Assembly (NCBI RefSeq): GCF_031202305.1
Contig: NZ_CP101731.1
Span: 2,294,001-2,358,000 of the forward strand
Source: Pelagibacterium sp. 26DY04
GTDB lineage: Bacteria; Pseudomonadota; Alphaproteobacteria; Rhizobiales; Devosiaceae
DNA: 64,000 nt
Direction of reading: 5' to 3'
This document shows positions 51,792 through 61,597 of the stretch, piece by piece; the stretch's first letter is position 1, and every line of letters begins with the position of its first letter. The notes below the pieces were generated by a model. It made no database searches, was not told the origin of the DNA, and was given only the letters and a program-made list of their open reading frames with translations. The position numbers and the translations under genes were made by a program.

Positions 51792-54628
51792 TTCTGCGTT
51801 ACCCCATCAAGTTGCCGGCGCACATAAGCGGCTTCGAAAGCCTCAGCTTCGGTATAAACGACGCTATAGAGAGAACCGGCTTCTACAACCAGCTTGCCAT
51901 CTTCATCGAACTCGTCCCCCCATTCCCTGTACTTTACGAGATTGAGCTTCATCGCATCTAGTCCATGCGAGGCGAACGCCTCGACAACCTGTTGCGCCAC
52001 AAGCCCAACATGCCAAGGCGCATCATCGCCAAGCTCTGCAACCTCAGCTTTGAGCTTGTATCGTTTCCGTTTCACATCACCCCAGGCATCCAACCACTCA
52101 TCCGGGAGATCGCCAATCTGTTCTTTGATACGTTCATCCGAGCTAACGTCGGGTGCGTTCTGCAAAAAGATGTTACGCACTTGGCGCGCAGCGCTGCCGA
52201 TGTCGTTGGCGCCGTTCGGGTTCGGTAACCAATGGCCTGTTCCCGAGATTTCCCACACGCTTGTCCCTGCATTCTGAATACGCAGCAGGTTGGTGCTGCC
52301 GCCATAGATATCCATCCGAAGGCCGGATGCGCCATTTGTGGACGTATAAGTCCGCAGTGCAGCGATATCGAAGACCTGATTGCCGCGCCGGATAAGCGTG
52401 GTGATGTCGCTGTTGGTATTGGTGACTTCCGTGGCCGGGTTAAACAGCCCCACAAGCTCGCGATATTTGTTGGTGCCAAGTAGCACCACGGGTGCGGTGA
52501 CGCCTCCAGTTCCACCGAAATGGGGGTTAACCAGGCGGAAGCGGTCAGATGAGGCTCCTGCTTGGATGCCAATGGCGAACGGGTTCCCGCCGGCCGTGAT
52601 CTCGATATGCTCAACAACATTATCGCGGTTGTTTGTGCGATACGCGCAATCGGTAGCCAGAGCGTTTCGGTTCTCAAGCCACGAATTGACGTTGTAGCTA
52701 TTCGACCCGTTGTCGGTCCAACCCCAAATGGCATCCCCGCTTGTCGCGCCGCCAAGGTTCCAATCTTCCGCGCCGCAAGTGGTGAAGACGTTGTGCCGAG
52801 AATTGGCATCAAGGAACCACCCTGCCCCTTGGCAATTTGAGGCGAAAACAGTCGTGTAGGTGATATTGTTGGAGCCCTGCGAGTAGATCGCAGGATGGGA
52901 AGCCGAACCATCGAGAACGCGGACTTCATGGATGAATCCGTAATAAGAGTTACGGATCAATAGCGTATTGGCCCCGGTATTATTTGCGCCGTTTCCGTCA
53001 ATGCCGAAATTCGACAGCCCAATGGAGGATACCCCGTTGGTGTCCAACACTGGAGCATTTAGGCCGTTTGCGGCCACCAATCGGGTGTTGTAGTTGTTGA
53101 CACCAAAGAAGTGCGTTCCGAAGGGGATTGCGTCGACGCCAGGCACGAACGTCTTGACCCGGACTGTTTCCTCGATCAGAAGCCAACCGGCTCCAAGGTC
53201 GACGGACGGGAAAAGCTCGGCACAGGCATTGATGCGGTTACCGGAGGCGAGGCCTGCCAAGGCAGCAGAGCGACTTGGATAAGGCACGGCCCCAAACCAA
53301 GTGACCTTACCCGTGCCGGTCCCTATTTCCGGGCGCACCCAGGCACCTGACCCGCCGGTAATATCCGGCCCTTTGGTCACGTAAGCGCCCTCGTATGGGT
53401 CCTTATGCTGGCGAACCGTAAAGTTCGTCGTCCCGGTCAGAGTGACAGCCGTGCCCGCCCTCGCATCGGCAAGAGACGACGCCAGCTTGAAGTTGTCGGC
53501 ATCGACATAGATCACCCAATATAGGGTATTGGTGCTGAGCCCATTGACCGACGTGGTTACGATCACAGCCTCGCCCAGCGTCAGATTGTGCGCCGCCCGA
53601 GTGATCGTCCCGGTAGCGCTGTTGACCGCTGTACTGGTGATCGCAGGGCCAAGCATCTCCCCCGAAAGGTCAGAGCCCTTCCAGGTGACCATGCCCTCGA
53701 TCCCAGCCGCCGCAAGAAACGTGGTGGTGTACCTGGATGTGTTCAGCGCCTTCAGTGCAGCCTTGCTGGTGACAGCAGGGGCAAGCGTATTGGCCAGCGA
53801 CGATGCAAGCTTCGGTTCAGTAACTTCCCCGTCTGACAGCGCAACATCCGTTGCCGCCCAGGCAACCCCATCCCAAGTCTTGCGTCGGTTCTCACTGGTG
53901 CTCCAGTATTCAGCGCCAGTAATTGGTGCCCCTCCTGCGTCAGCGGTCGCGCTGGCGTCATCGGAATAAGCGCCAAGATATTTCTCATTGAAATCAGCTA
54001 GGCTGTTAGCCGCCTCACTCGCACTCTGCGCCGCACTAGCTGCCGCACCAGCATCCAGCAACAGTTGGTACTTGCCATCCCGGAGGGCGAACATGACCGT
54101 CCCGGTCCACTCCCCGGCGGCCAGAGGATTGCCGGCAAGATTCACGACCTCGCGCTGGGGCTCGCCGTTGATGGAGAGCGTCATCGCGCCAGCATTGGGT
54201 GTCTCCACGAAGGCGAAGAACACTTCGATGCTGGCAGGATCAACACCAGGCTTAACATCGGCAGTCTGGGCGTTGGCCGTGCCGCCGAAGTTGATGAGCT
54301 GGGCAAAAGTGTCCGCAAAACCCCTCCCCCACACCCATGCGCCTTCCTCGCGAGCGTAATAGCCATTGTTGGCCGGAACGGGATCGGCGAGCACGATGCC
54401 GCCCATTTGCTCATTTGCGGGAACGACAGCGTCGAGATCGGCTTTCGTGAGGGCATAGACCGTATTGCCGAACACGAACGGCCCGGATGCCGCCAATTGG
54501 TTGGTCAGCGCCTGTACCGGCACGCGCGCGGTCTTTGCCACACCATCTTCGGTGATGTTTCCGATCAGTTCATCGATCGAGAACTGACGCTCGAGATTGG
54601 TGGTGCGGATGCCGTCACGAATGGCCAT
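51788..54628 (-). CDS. Tailspike/tail fibre with S74 autocleaving chaperone domain
   Basis: A protein of 946 residues. An N-terminal virion-binding part is followed from about residue 470 by a beta-helix-type region with many short N/G-rich strands (SIGLSNFGIDGNGANNTGAN). The C-terminal Peptidase_S74 intramolecular chaperone begins at VSSDERIKEQIGDLPDEWLD, where the Ser is the cleavage nucleophile, and contains HVGLVAQQVVEAF. The chaperone folds the trimer and is then cut off. The beta-helix probably binds or cleaves host surface polysaccharide, which makes the adjacent O-antigen-modifying gene meaningful. Confidence 0.85.
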   Translation of the reverse strand: MAIRDGIRTTNLERQFSIDELIGNITEDGVAKTARVPVQALTNQLAASGPFVFGNTVYALTKADLDAVVPANEQMGGIVLADPVPANNGYYAREEGAWVWGRGFADTFAQLINFGGTANAQTADVKPGVDPASIEVFFAFVETPNAGAMTLSINGEPQREVVNLAGNPLAAGEWTGTVMFALRDGKYQLLLDAGAAASAAQSASEAANSLADFNEKYLGAYSDDASATADAGGAPITGAEYWSTSENRRKTWDGVAWAATDVALSDGEVTEPKLASSLANTLAPAVTSKAALKALNTSRYTTTFLAAAGIEGMVTWKGSDLSGEMLGPAITSTAVNSATGTITRAAHNLTLGEAVIVTTSVNGLSTNTLYWVIYVDADNFKLASSLADARAGTAVTLTGTTNFTVRQHKDPYEGAYVTKGPDITGGSGAWVRPEIGTGTGKVTWFGAVPYPSRSAALAGLASGNRINACAELFPSVDLGAGWLLIEETVRVKTFVPGVDAIPFGTHFFGVNNYNTRLVAANGLNAPVLDTNGVSSIGLSNFGIDGNGANNTGANTLLIRNSYYGFIHEVRVLDGSASHPAIYSQGSNNITYTTVFASNCQGAGWFLDANSRHNVFTTCGAEDWNLGGATSGDAIWGWTDNGSNSYNVNSWLENRNALATDCAYRTNNRDNVVEHIEITAGGNPFAIGIQAGASSDRFRLVNPHFGGTGGVTAPVVLLGTNKYRELVGLFNPATEVTNTNSDITTLIRRGNQVFDIAALRTYTSTNGASGLRMDIYGGSTNLLRIQNAGTSVWEISGTGHWLPNPNGANDIGSAARQVRNIFLQNAPDVSSDERIKEQIGDLPDEWLDAWGDVKRKRYKLKAEVAELGDDAPWHVGLVAQQVVEAFASHGLDAMKLNLVKYREWGDEFDEDGKLVVEAGSLYSVVYTEAEAFEAAYVRRQLDGVTQN

Positions 54629-54694
54629 GCCTATGCTCCAAAGCGAAAAGCCCAGCTCAGTGGCCGGGTGAAGTGGTCTGCGATGATCGGTGGA

Positions 54695-57676
54695 TCAGGA
54701 GATCGTTTCCTGCCCGAGGGAGAAGCCCACACTCTGGGTTCCCTCGTCGTTTTCGGTAACGGCGAAGAACCACCAGATTCCCGCCGGCACTGTCTCAGTG
54801 CGGCTGTAGTGCGAATTGGGCGCCGCGGTGAACGCGACTATTTCGGTGACGCCCGTTCCGTCCGAATTGGGCCCGTAATAGAGGGCCACGGCGGTCACCA
54901 GCGGATCGTTCGGCGTCGTCAGGTCGAAGGTGGCCTGCCCCGTCCCGCCCGTCACAGAGCCCGAGGTGATCGGGTCCGGTTGCGGCAATGGCGGCGTCTC
55001 TGCACCGGTTGAGGTGAAGATGTCGGACCAATCGCTGGAATATCCGTAGATCGAGGTTGCAAGCCTCTGCATCTCGATCTCGGCGCCCGACGAATAGCCC
55101 GTGGCGATCACCATGCCATCGGCCGCTGGGACCGGAGCGTTCAGCGTCCATGTCGTCGTTCCGGCCAGCCGGTGCCGCAGGGTGAAAGTGCCGACCACTG
55201 CCGGGCTCCCCTCGCCTGCCTCAAGACGCACCAGAACACCATCAGGATCACCGACTGCATCGAAATAGGGCTCGATCGCGAGCACCTTCGGAATGGCGGG
55301 AATTGCGACGTCGAGTCCCGCATCTTGCCCTGCCCTGCCGTTCCATGCCGGCGGCACCTCGGCATCGGTCAACTGATCGATGATCGGAGCGGCGTGGAGC
55401 ATGGTCAGGACGCTTGTCATGGCCTGGCCGGACTGTACCCCCGCCACGACCAGATCATAGCTCTCCTGCCCCGCCAGGCCGAAATGAACGATATCTCCGG
55501 CCTTGGGCAATGGACCGTCACCACTCAGGGCCACGCTGTCCGTTTCCCCGGCGAAGGGCATGATGATGCGGACGATGCTTGATGTGGTCGCCGCCTCACC
55601 TTCGCCTTCCTCAACCATGAAGCGCAGGGCATAGCTCTGCCCCGGCTCCATTTCGACGATCCCGTCAAGCGTCACCAACTGCCCGCGCACGGCCTTTACC
55701 CGATGCCCCGACATGACGCGCGAGATTACCGGGAAGCTGCCTTTCACCCGATCGCCCCGCGTTGCCGTCCTGACCGCGCCGTCCTGCACCGCTGAGAACT
55801 GTGTGGGACGATAGATCGCCTCATATTGCCGGCGCCGGGCTTCGATCCAGATTTCGTCAGGATCGGTCTTACCTGGCATCTCGAGGTGTTCGGTAACGGT
55901 GATGTCGCCGGTATAGCCAGGCCAGCGCACAAGGCGCTCGCGCTGCTGGAAATCACTGGTCTGATCGAGGAACGCCACACGGAAGGCATGGGGCGGTTTG
56001 GGGTAACCGTGCGACCAGCCGAAGTTCCGGCTATTGCGGTCATTGACGTGCGCCACGACCAAATCCTGGGGTCGATCGATAATGACGCCCCATTTGGTGC
56101 CATCGAACCGAGGAGCGGCCCTGCCTGCCCCGGTAATCTCGGTCAACGCGTCCCATTGCGAGGCCGCTGCCTCATGGATGCGATCGTATTTCAGCCCCTT
56201 GGTACGGCAGAAGTCGTGAAAGTCCTCGAACTGGTCGAGGTCCAATGATCTATCGGCCTCGGGGAAGGCACATTCCGGCCCTTGCAGCGCCAGCCGGTAA
56301 TAGGAGGCCGGGTTGCGCGACTTGCGTAGCGTCCATTCGCCAGTGGTGTGGTCATAGTCTGGCACCAGGCGCTCTGCGATAGCGTTGAAGGTGTCGAGTT
56401 GCGAGTTGAGCTGATAGGTTGCCTTGACCCGCAGGGAGACAAGACAGAGCGGCTTGTCGAAGTTGACCGGCTTTTCGGGCCTGAAGCTCTGCAACGCCAG
56501 CCAGACCGTCTTATCCACGATCTCCGTTTCTTCAGCCTCATGGGTGACGCGGGTAAGCTCGATCTCCCAGCGGCCACGGCTGGGCAGGGCCCAACGGTGG
56601 GAGCGGTAGAAACCTTCCCGCTTCTCCGCCCGAACTGAAAGCGTCGTGACCTCCTGCCACGAGCCGCCAGAGGCCGGGCGCTGCCGAATCCTGATGACAA
56701 CCGTGGTGGGCTTCAGTTCACCTGCATCGCCCCCGGACTCATGGACATCGGTAAGACCGGAGGGCCAGCTCAAAATCACATTGGCTTCCGTCGCATCGCC
56801 TGCCGTGAAGCGTGCGACAGGGGTTTCCGGTCCTGTGCCAATAATCGTGCCGGCATCGTTGCGTAGGCGGTCGCGGCGCAGCTCGACGCCAAGCACCTCC
56901 TCTATCACCTGCTGGGGATAGAGCGTGATCGGATCGTCGTCGGGATAACCCTCCCTGATCTCGTATTCGACCTCATCGAACTTCTCGATCGGCGTGTCAC
57001 CGAGTTTGAGGTTCGACAGCTCGACCGGGCCATAGCCGAAGGTGAACAGCGCCCGGACATATTGGAGATCACCAACGATCTCGGTGTAGCTCGGCGCGGC
57101 AAACATTGGAGCGTAGCGAATGCGCCCAGCGATAGAAGGAACGGCGCCATCGGGATTGGCGGAGTTCTTCCAGCCCGAGATTTGGTATAGCGGACGTTCC
57201 GACTGCTGATCGACACCACGACGGGCGGGCGGGATCAACATGTTGAGCAGATAGCCGCCCGCAATGGTGACACCGGCAGCGAAGGCGGCCGCACCGATAT
57301 TGGCCGCAAGCGCACTCCCGCCGAACAGGCCACCGATCATGGGGCCGGCCCAGAACTGCCCCAAGGCCGTGGCGCCGATCGATACCGCGATCATCAGCGC
57401 GTTGCGCAGCATGTCGCCGCCGTGAACGAGCTTGATCAGGACGCGGACACCGGGGCGCGGGCGAATGCGATGCCAAGCCTTCCGGGCTGACAGGAGCGTT
57501 TCGCCAACATTGGACACCAGCCACACCCTGGCCCGATCCAACATCTCCTCTGTGGCGTGCGGCAAGACCTCCGCGATGATCTGGGCAACCGTAGCGCCAT
57601 AGGGCAACTCGATCTCGATCCGGCCCACTGCCGGGTCAAGCGAGGGCATGGCGCAAACGGGTACGCGAGCGGTCAT
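54695..57676 (-). CDS. Phage tail tip protein (host specificity protein J-like)
   Basis: A protein of 993 residues with a short ubiquitin-like N-terminus (IELPYGATVAQIIAEVLP) and hydrophobic segments at about 90-150. A long beta-rich central-tip region follows (SEVEYEIREGYPDDDPITL-like, then VGLTDVHESGGDAGELKPT), with fibronectin-like repeats at the C-terminus (about 835-990). It caps the tail tube and contacts the host. It is followed by the tailspike gene and preceded by the NlpC/P60 gene, the usual order. Confidence 0.83.
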   Translation of the reverse strand: MTARVPVCAMPSLDPAVGRIEIELPYGATVAQIIAEVLPHATEEMLDRARVWLVSNVGETLLSARKAWHRIRPRPGVRVLIKLVHGGDMLRNALMIAVSIGATALGQFWAGPMIGGLFGGSALAANIGAAAFAAGVTIAGGYLLNMLIPPARRGVDQQSERPLYQISGWKNSANPDGAVPSIAGRIRYAPMFAAPSYTEIVGDLQYVRALFTFGYGPVELSNLKLGDTPIEKFDEVEYEIREGYPDDDPITLYPQQVIEEVLGVELRRDRLRNDAGTIIGTGPETPVARFTAGDATEANVILSWPSGLTDVHESGGDAGELKPTTVVIRIRQRPASGGSWQEVTTLSVRAEKREGFYRSHRWALPSRGRWEIELTRVTHEAEETEIVDKTVWLALQSFRPEKPVNFDKPLCLVSLRVKATYQLNSQLDTFNAIAERLVPDYDHTTGEWTLRKSRNPASYYRLALQGPECAFPEADRSLDLDQFEDFHDFCRTKGLKYDRIHEAAASQWDALTEITGAGRAAPRFDGTKWGVIIDRPQDLVVAHVNDRNSRNFGWSHGYPKPPHAFRVAFLDQTSDFQQRERLVRWPGYTGDITVTEHLEMPGKTDPDEIWIEARRRQYEAIYRPTQFSAVQDGAVRTATRGDRVKGSFPVISRVMSGHRVKAVRGQLVTLDGIVEMEPGQSYALRFMVEEGEGEAATTSSIVRIIMPFAGETDSVALSGDGPLPKAGDIVHFGLAGQESYDLVVAGVQSGQAMTSVLTMLHAAPIIDQLTDAEVPPAWNGRAGQDAGLDVAIPAIPKVLAIEPYFDAVGDPDGVLVRLEAGEGSPAVVGTFTLRHRLAGTTTWTLNAPVPAADGMVIATGYSSGAEIEMQRLATSIYGYSSDWSDIFTSTGAETPPLPQPDPITSGSVTGGTGQATFDLTTPNDPLVTAVALYYGPNSDGTGVTEIVAFTAAPNSHYSRTETVPAGIWWFFAVTENDEGTQSVGFSLGQETIS

Positions 57677-57691
57677 CGATGATCCTTGAGG

Positions 57692-58087
57692 TTATGCCAG
57701 CGCGCGATGGCGCCAGAAGCCGGTCAGGCGGTTTGCCCAGATGCCGGACGTGTAATCTTCAATGCACGAGGGCTTGCCCCTCGAACTGTGGAGCATAAGC
57801 CCCGGCTTAACGACGATGCCGACGTGACTTTCCCAGCCGCCCCGCCGGAAGGTTACGAGATCGAGTTCCTTCGGACGCTCGACGCTCACCCACTGGCCCT
57901 TGGTGCGGCCAATGAATGCCGAAACCTCTTCCACCTCCTCCGAGGACGCATATTCCCCAGCGTAGGACGGCGCAGGAACGCCGAAGCTCGTCAGGACGAG
58001 CCAGCATACCCCATAGCAATCTGCGCCCGCCACAGAGCGCCCGAGAGGCTCGTACGGCAGGCCCAGGAATTTCTCTGACCAGTGCAT
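57692..58087 (-). CDS. NlpC/P60-family tail peptidase
   Basis: A protein of 131 residues with the catalytic Cys in GADCYGVC (about 24), His in ESHVGIV and a later polar residue region in MLHSSRG. It is a lambda K-like tail-tip cell-wall hydrolase. ATG 58087 is chosen; the frame is open to 58141 but overlaps the previous gene, whose stop is at 58090. Confidence 0.85.
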   Translation of the reverse strand: MHWSEKFLGLPYEPLGRSVAGADCYGVCWLVLTSFGVPAPSYAGEYASSEEVEEVSAFIGRTKGQWVSVERPKELDLVTFRRGGWESHVGIVVKPGLMLHSSRGKPSCIEDYTSGIWANRLTGFWRHRALA

Positions 58088-58089
58088 GG

Positions 58090-58623
58090 CTACGGGTGCA
58101 ATCCTGGGAACCGTTCGCGCGTCATTCGTCCCGCCGGCCAAGGCTCGGCGGTGACGGGATCGCGGGTGATCGAAAGCGTGATTTGGCCGCCATCACCTTC
58201 GACATTGATCAGCTTGAATCCGTGCCACTCCTGTTCGACCACGTTCGGAGATGAGGCGAGCACCACGGCAATGGACACCTCTGCCCGCTGGGTGGTCGAA
58301 AGAAGCACCTCGGCCATAGAGGCATCGACAGCATCGAGGACGAACTGTGCCGCCGGCGGAGCCGCTTCCTCATCGTCGGGCAGTTGCACGCTGATCAGGA
58401 CGAAGCGGAACGCCTGTTCATCGTCGTTCGGATCGGCGCCGAGCCAGTTCGACCGCGTGCCATAGGCCAGCGGTGCATAACTGATCCGCTCCGTCGGATC
58501 GGTGGAGAGCCGGACGATTTGCTCCGTCTCGGGGTGCGTGAACTGGATCAGCACCACCTCAACTTCAGACGACGCCACGGCATCGTGGGCGAGCCGGGCA
58601 TTGAGCGAAATAATGCGGCTCAT
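58090..58623 (-). CDS. Phage tail protein, DUF1833 family (L-like)
   Basis: A protein of 177 residues whose sequence and position (between the M-like protein and NlpC/P60) fit the DUF1833 minor tail proteins. The N-terminus ISLNARLAHDAVASSEVEVV and central FRFVLISVQLPDDEE are typical. It overlaps the previous gene by 4 bp. Confidence 0.78.
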   Translation of the reverse strand: MSRIISLNARLAHDAVASSEVEVVLIQFTHPETEQIVRLSTDPTERISYAPLAYGTRSNWLGADPNDDEQAFRFVLISVQLPDDEEAAPPAAQFVLDAVDASMAEVLLSTTQRAEVSIAVVLASSPNVVEQEWHGFKLINVEGDGGQITLSITRDPVTAEPWPAGRMTRERFPGLHP

Positions 58624-59042
58624 GGCAGGATCACCAGTTCAAACGCGACTTTCCAGTCCAGACCGAAAGGCGTCACCGTTGCCCCGCCCTGCCCGAACAG
58701 GCAGGCCCAGGTCGATGTCACCAGCAGAGGATCATCCTCATGGTCGAGCAAATGAATGCCGTCCGCCGTGAGGACATACACGCCGTCGCTGTCCCACGCC
58801 GGCATGGTGAACACGGCGGCGCCCTCCTTGCACTCATCGTCGTAGAAGCGCTCGAAGCGGGCCTTTTGGTCATAGGAGCAAACGAAGGAAACCGAGACGC
58901 TTTCCGTCGCCTTTGACGTGCCGCGGCGAACCGTCGGCGGGGCATTGTCGAATTGCCCGAACCGACGGTTATCGCCCGTTCCGCGCTGGAAGCCATCCAC
59001 CAGAGGCCGATATAGCTCAGGGGGCCATGCTGGCAAGGTCAT
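58620..59042 (-). CDS. Minor tail protein (M-like)
   Basis: A protein of 140 residues, mostly beta, with WPPELYRPLVDGFQRG at the start and a GLDWKVAFELVILP end. Its place directly after the tape measure gene matches lambda M-type proteins. It overlaps both neighbours by 4 bp. Confidence 0.72.
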   Translation of the reverse strand: MTLPAWPPELYRPLVDGFQRGTGDNRRFGQFDNAPPTVRRGTSKATESVSVSFVCSYDQKARFERFYDDECKEGAAVFTMPAWDSDGVYVLTADGIHLLDHEDDPLLVTSTWACLFGQGGATVTPFGLDWKVAFELVILP

Positions 59043-60829
59043 CGCTTTACAAGGCTCCCTTGGGCTCGCATGGCCTGAGCCGAGCGGCTACCGGGCCGGG
59101 CAATGGCCCCGGCGACGGCGCGGTCAAGGATGATCTCCTGCCTATATCCGCCCTGTCCATCGCTCTCGAGCGGGCCGCGCGTAACCTCGACGCCCGCATT
59201 ATCGATGAAGTTGAGCGTGATGTTGGGGGCAACATTGGAGTTCGCCGCCCCGGCGCCCTTCGTCAGATCGGTGACGTATTCATTGGGGTGCAAGATGCCG
59301 AGGCGCCCGCCCCTACCGTCGATACCACCTGACCGCGAGCCAGACCAGGTGTAACCGCCGCCGTCCCACGAGCCGATGCCCATGCCGGGAAGGCCGGGGT
59401 AGAAGCCGCCGGGAACATAGCTCGAAGGCGCGTTGAATGCCCCGCCGCCGGGAAACAGCATGCTCACAAGCGAATTGATGCCGTTATTCATGATCGTATC
59501 GAGCCATGCCGATGCGAACTGGCCGAGCTTGTCGATCAACATATCTAGAACGTTGCCGACGATATTGCCGCCGCTCTTGATGGCTTCGAACAGGCCGGAA
59601 CCGAGGCCCTGGAAGGCATTGCGGAGTCCCTCAGCCACATCGAAGGCTTTGTTGGCGACCTCCGAGAGCCCCTCATCGGCCAGTTTCTTAGCGTTATCGT
59701 TCGCCGCGCCCGTGGCACCATCCAAAGCCTCCATCTCTTGACGTGCCCGCGCGATCTCCTGGGCCCGCTGGGACAGTGCTCCGAAGGCGTCTCCAAGATA
59801 GTCTCGCCCCATGGCGCTGCCGAAAGCATCCGATGCTCTCGCCGCCACTCCCGAGGCTGCACCGCTGAACGGATTATCCAGCGTCACACGCGGAACCACG
59901 CGCATCGGCTCATCCAGTTGGGGGATTTGGACGCCGGTATCACGAAGCACTCCATTCATGCTGGCGATCAAACCGTTGATCGTAGCAATGGCTTGTCGCG
60001 CCATCTGGACGATCCCGTCGAGGAACAACTGCCCCGCCTGAATGGCAAGATCCCCGAGCGCCGACGGCAATTGATCCCACGTCGCCATAATGGCGTCGAA
60101 CGACCCTACAAACGTTCCGATGATGCCATTGCCTACTGTCTTCAGAACCGGAGATATCCAGTCCCAAAGCTGCCGGAACCAGCTAACCACCTGATTGATG
60201 GCGGGCATAACGGCGCCGACGATCGTTTCGGAAAGCAACTGCCACCCGGCGATGGCCACGTCGAAGAACCCGACCTGTACATCGGAGGTCTTGTTGATCT
60301 CATACGTCATGCCTGCGACGGCCGCAGTGACCGCGCCAATGGCCAATGCCACCGGCCCGATGTAGCGGACGAAGGTGGCCAATTGCGCCGCGATATCGAC
60401 AAACGCGGCCCTTAGCCCACCTTGCCCCACATACATCTGTGCGATCTGGGCAAACTGAAAGCCCAGGTTCTGGAGCGCATAGATGCCCATCGTGGGGGCA
60501 GTCGCCAACGCCTGGCCGATGTCGAATAGTTGGAAGGTGAGGTTACGGCCGGTGCCGGCCAATCGCTGCTGCTCTGACGCATTTATCCGCATGAACCCGG
60601 TGAGGCGGTTGAATGCCGCGCCCACGGCGTCAACGGCAGACCTCAAGCCCTGCCCGATAGCCCCTGCAAGGTTGCGGGCAGAAGCGGCGGCAGCGGCAGC
60701 GGCCCCCCCCATGCGGTTGGTTGATCCCGCTGCGACCGTTGCCGCAGAGCCCATCGCCTTGAGGTTGATTTCCGCCCTCTTGGCGTCATCGGAATTCACG
60801 GTGATGTGCAAGCCAGCGACTTCCATCAC
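59039..60829 (-). CDS. Tape measure protein
   Basis: A protein of 596 residues with an alanine/glycine-rich helical N-terminus (AAAAAAASARNLAGAIGQG) and a hydrophobic stretch YIGPVALAIGAVTAAVAG. The following part is helical and the C-terminal 120 residues glycine-rich (PGGFYPGLPGMGIGSWDGGG). It sets tail length and plugs the tube. At 596 residues it implies a fairly short tail. It overlaps the M-like gene and follows the G/GT chaperones. Confidence 0.85.
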   Translation of the reverse strand: MMEVAGLHITVNSDDAKRAEINLKAMGSAATVAAGSTNRMGGAAAAAAASARNLAGAIGQGLRSAVDAVGAAFNRLTGFMRINASEQQRLAGTGRNLTFQLFDIGQALATAPTMGIYALQNLGFQFAQIAQMYVGQGGLRAAFVDIAAQLATFVRYIGPVALAIGAVTAAVAGMTYEINKTSDVQVGFFDVAIAGWQLLSETIVGAVMPAINQVVSWFRQLWDWISPVLKTVGNGIIGTFVGSFDAIMATWDQLPSALGDLAIQAGQLFLDGIVQMARQAIATINGLIASMNGVLRDTGVQIPQLDEPMRVVPRVTLDNPFSGAASGVAARASDAFGSAMGRDYLGDAFGALSQRAQEIARARQEMEALDGATGAANDNAKKLADEGLSEVANKAFDVAEGLRNAFQGLGSGLFEAIKSGGNIVGNVLDMLIDKLGQFASAWLDTIMNNGINSLVSMLFPGGGAFNAPSSYVPGGFYPGLPGMGIGSWDGGGYTWSGSRSGGIDGRGGRLGILHPNEYVTDLTKGAGAANSNVAPNITLNFIDNAGVEVTRGPLESDGQGGYRQEIILDRAVAGAIARPGSRSAQAMRAQGSLVKR

Positions 60830-60836
60830 GGCGCTC

Positions 60837-61265
60837 CTATTTCTTGGATTGGGCTTCGGCGTCTCGGCGGCGCTGCTGATCAGCGAATTCAGCGCTTAGA
60901 GCAGCGCGATAAGCATCATCCATGTCACGGATGATTTCGACCTCATCGGGGCGGATGGATTGCCCAGTCATCTCCGACCATAGCCGAATTCCGGCGAGGC
61001 CAATGGGCTGAGGCCCGTTCATGCCCTGCTGACGGTCGCGGTTCATATCCCAGAACCACTCCCACAGATGCTCGCCAGCTTCTGGGATAACGATCTCGGG
61101 CACGGGCTCTTCAAAGCGAACGTAGCGATCGCGCCTCGTGTCGCCCTTCCAGTCCTTCGTATCGAACTTGGCAACAATGGAAGCTGCCAGGCTCAGGGAT
61201 TCTCCGAGTTCGCCGTAAAATTTGCGATGGTATTGGCCGCCTCCGCCACCTGCGCGAAGAACCAC
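60837..61265 (-). CDS. Tail assembly chaperone extension (GT part), reached by -1 frameshift
   Basis: This frame has no good start of its own. It is joined to the upstream G-like frame by a -1 shift at AAATTTT (61223 to 61217). The T part then reads YGELGESLSLAASIVAKF and ends RRRDAEAQSKK, about 126 residues beyond the shift. The GT fusion (about 250 residues) coats the tape measure during tail assembly, as in lambda. Confidence 0.8.
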   Translation of the reverse strand: MVLRAGGGGGQYHRKFYGELGESLSLAASIVAKFDTKDWKGDTRRDRYVRFEEPVPEIVIPEAGEHLWEWFWDMNRDRQQGMNGPQPIGLAGIRLWSEMTGQSIRPDEVEIIRDMDDAYRAALSAEFADQQRRRDAEAQSKK

Positions 61266-61588
61266 GGTTCGGCGTCGAGAACCTCGAACTTGGCCTTGTA
61301 GGTGTCATCGGGCACCTTGCCATGCCAGGTGTTGTCGCCCCAATCCCACGAGGCGATATATGCCGCAGCCTTCTCAATCTCTTGCTGCTCGAGCGTGGCG
61401 CCCTTGATAAGCTTCCGCTTCTGGCTGCGCTCAAGGTTCGCGTCGGTCTGCTGGCGCAAGACCTTCTTCACTTCGGCGCTGCCGGCCGACCGGATCATGC
61501 ATGTGATGCCGGTCGGTTCCTCGGTGACGGGGTGAAGGATTTCGAGCGTGAAAAGCTGCTCGTACTGGACAATTCCCGAGATTTCCAT
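61193..61588 (-). CDS. Tail assembly chaperone (G-like)
   Basis: A protein of 131 residues starting MEISGIVQYEQLFTLEILHP. Its end is in frame with the slippery heptamer A-AAT-TTT (codons GCA-AAT-TTT), eight codons before its stop. It is made in excess over the GT fusion. It lies between tail tube and tape measure genes, exactly where the chaperone pair is expected. Confidence 0.82.
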   Translation of the reverse strand: MEISGIVQYEQLFTLEILHPVTEEPTGITCMIRSAGSAEVKKVLRQQTDANLERSQKRKLIKGATLEQQEIEKAAAYIASWDWGDNTWHGKVPDDTYKAKFEVLDAEPWFFAQVAEAANTIANFTANSENP

Positions 61589-61597
61589 TGGGCCCTC

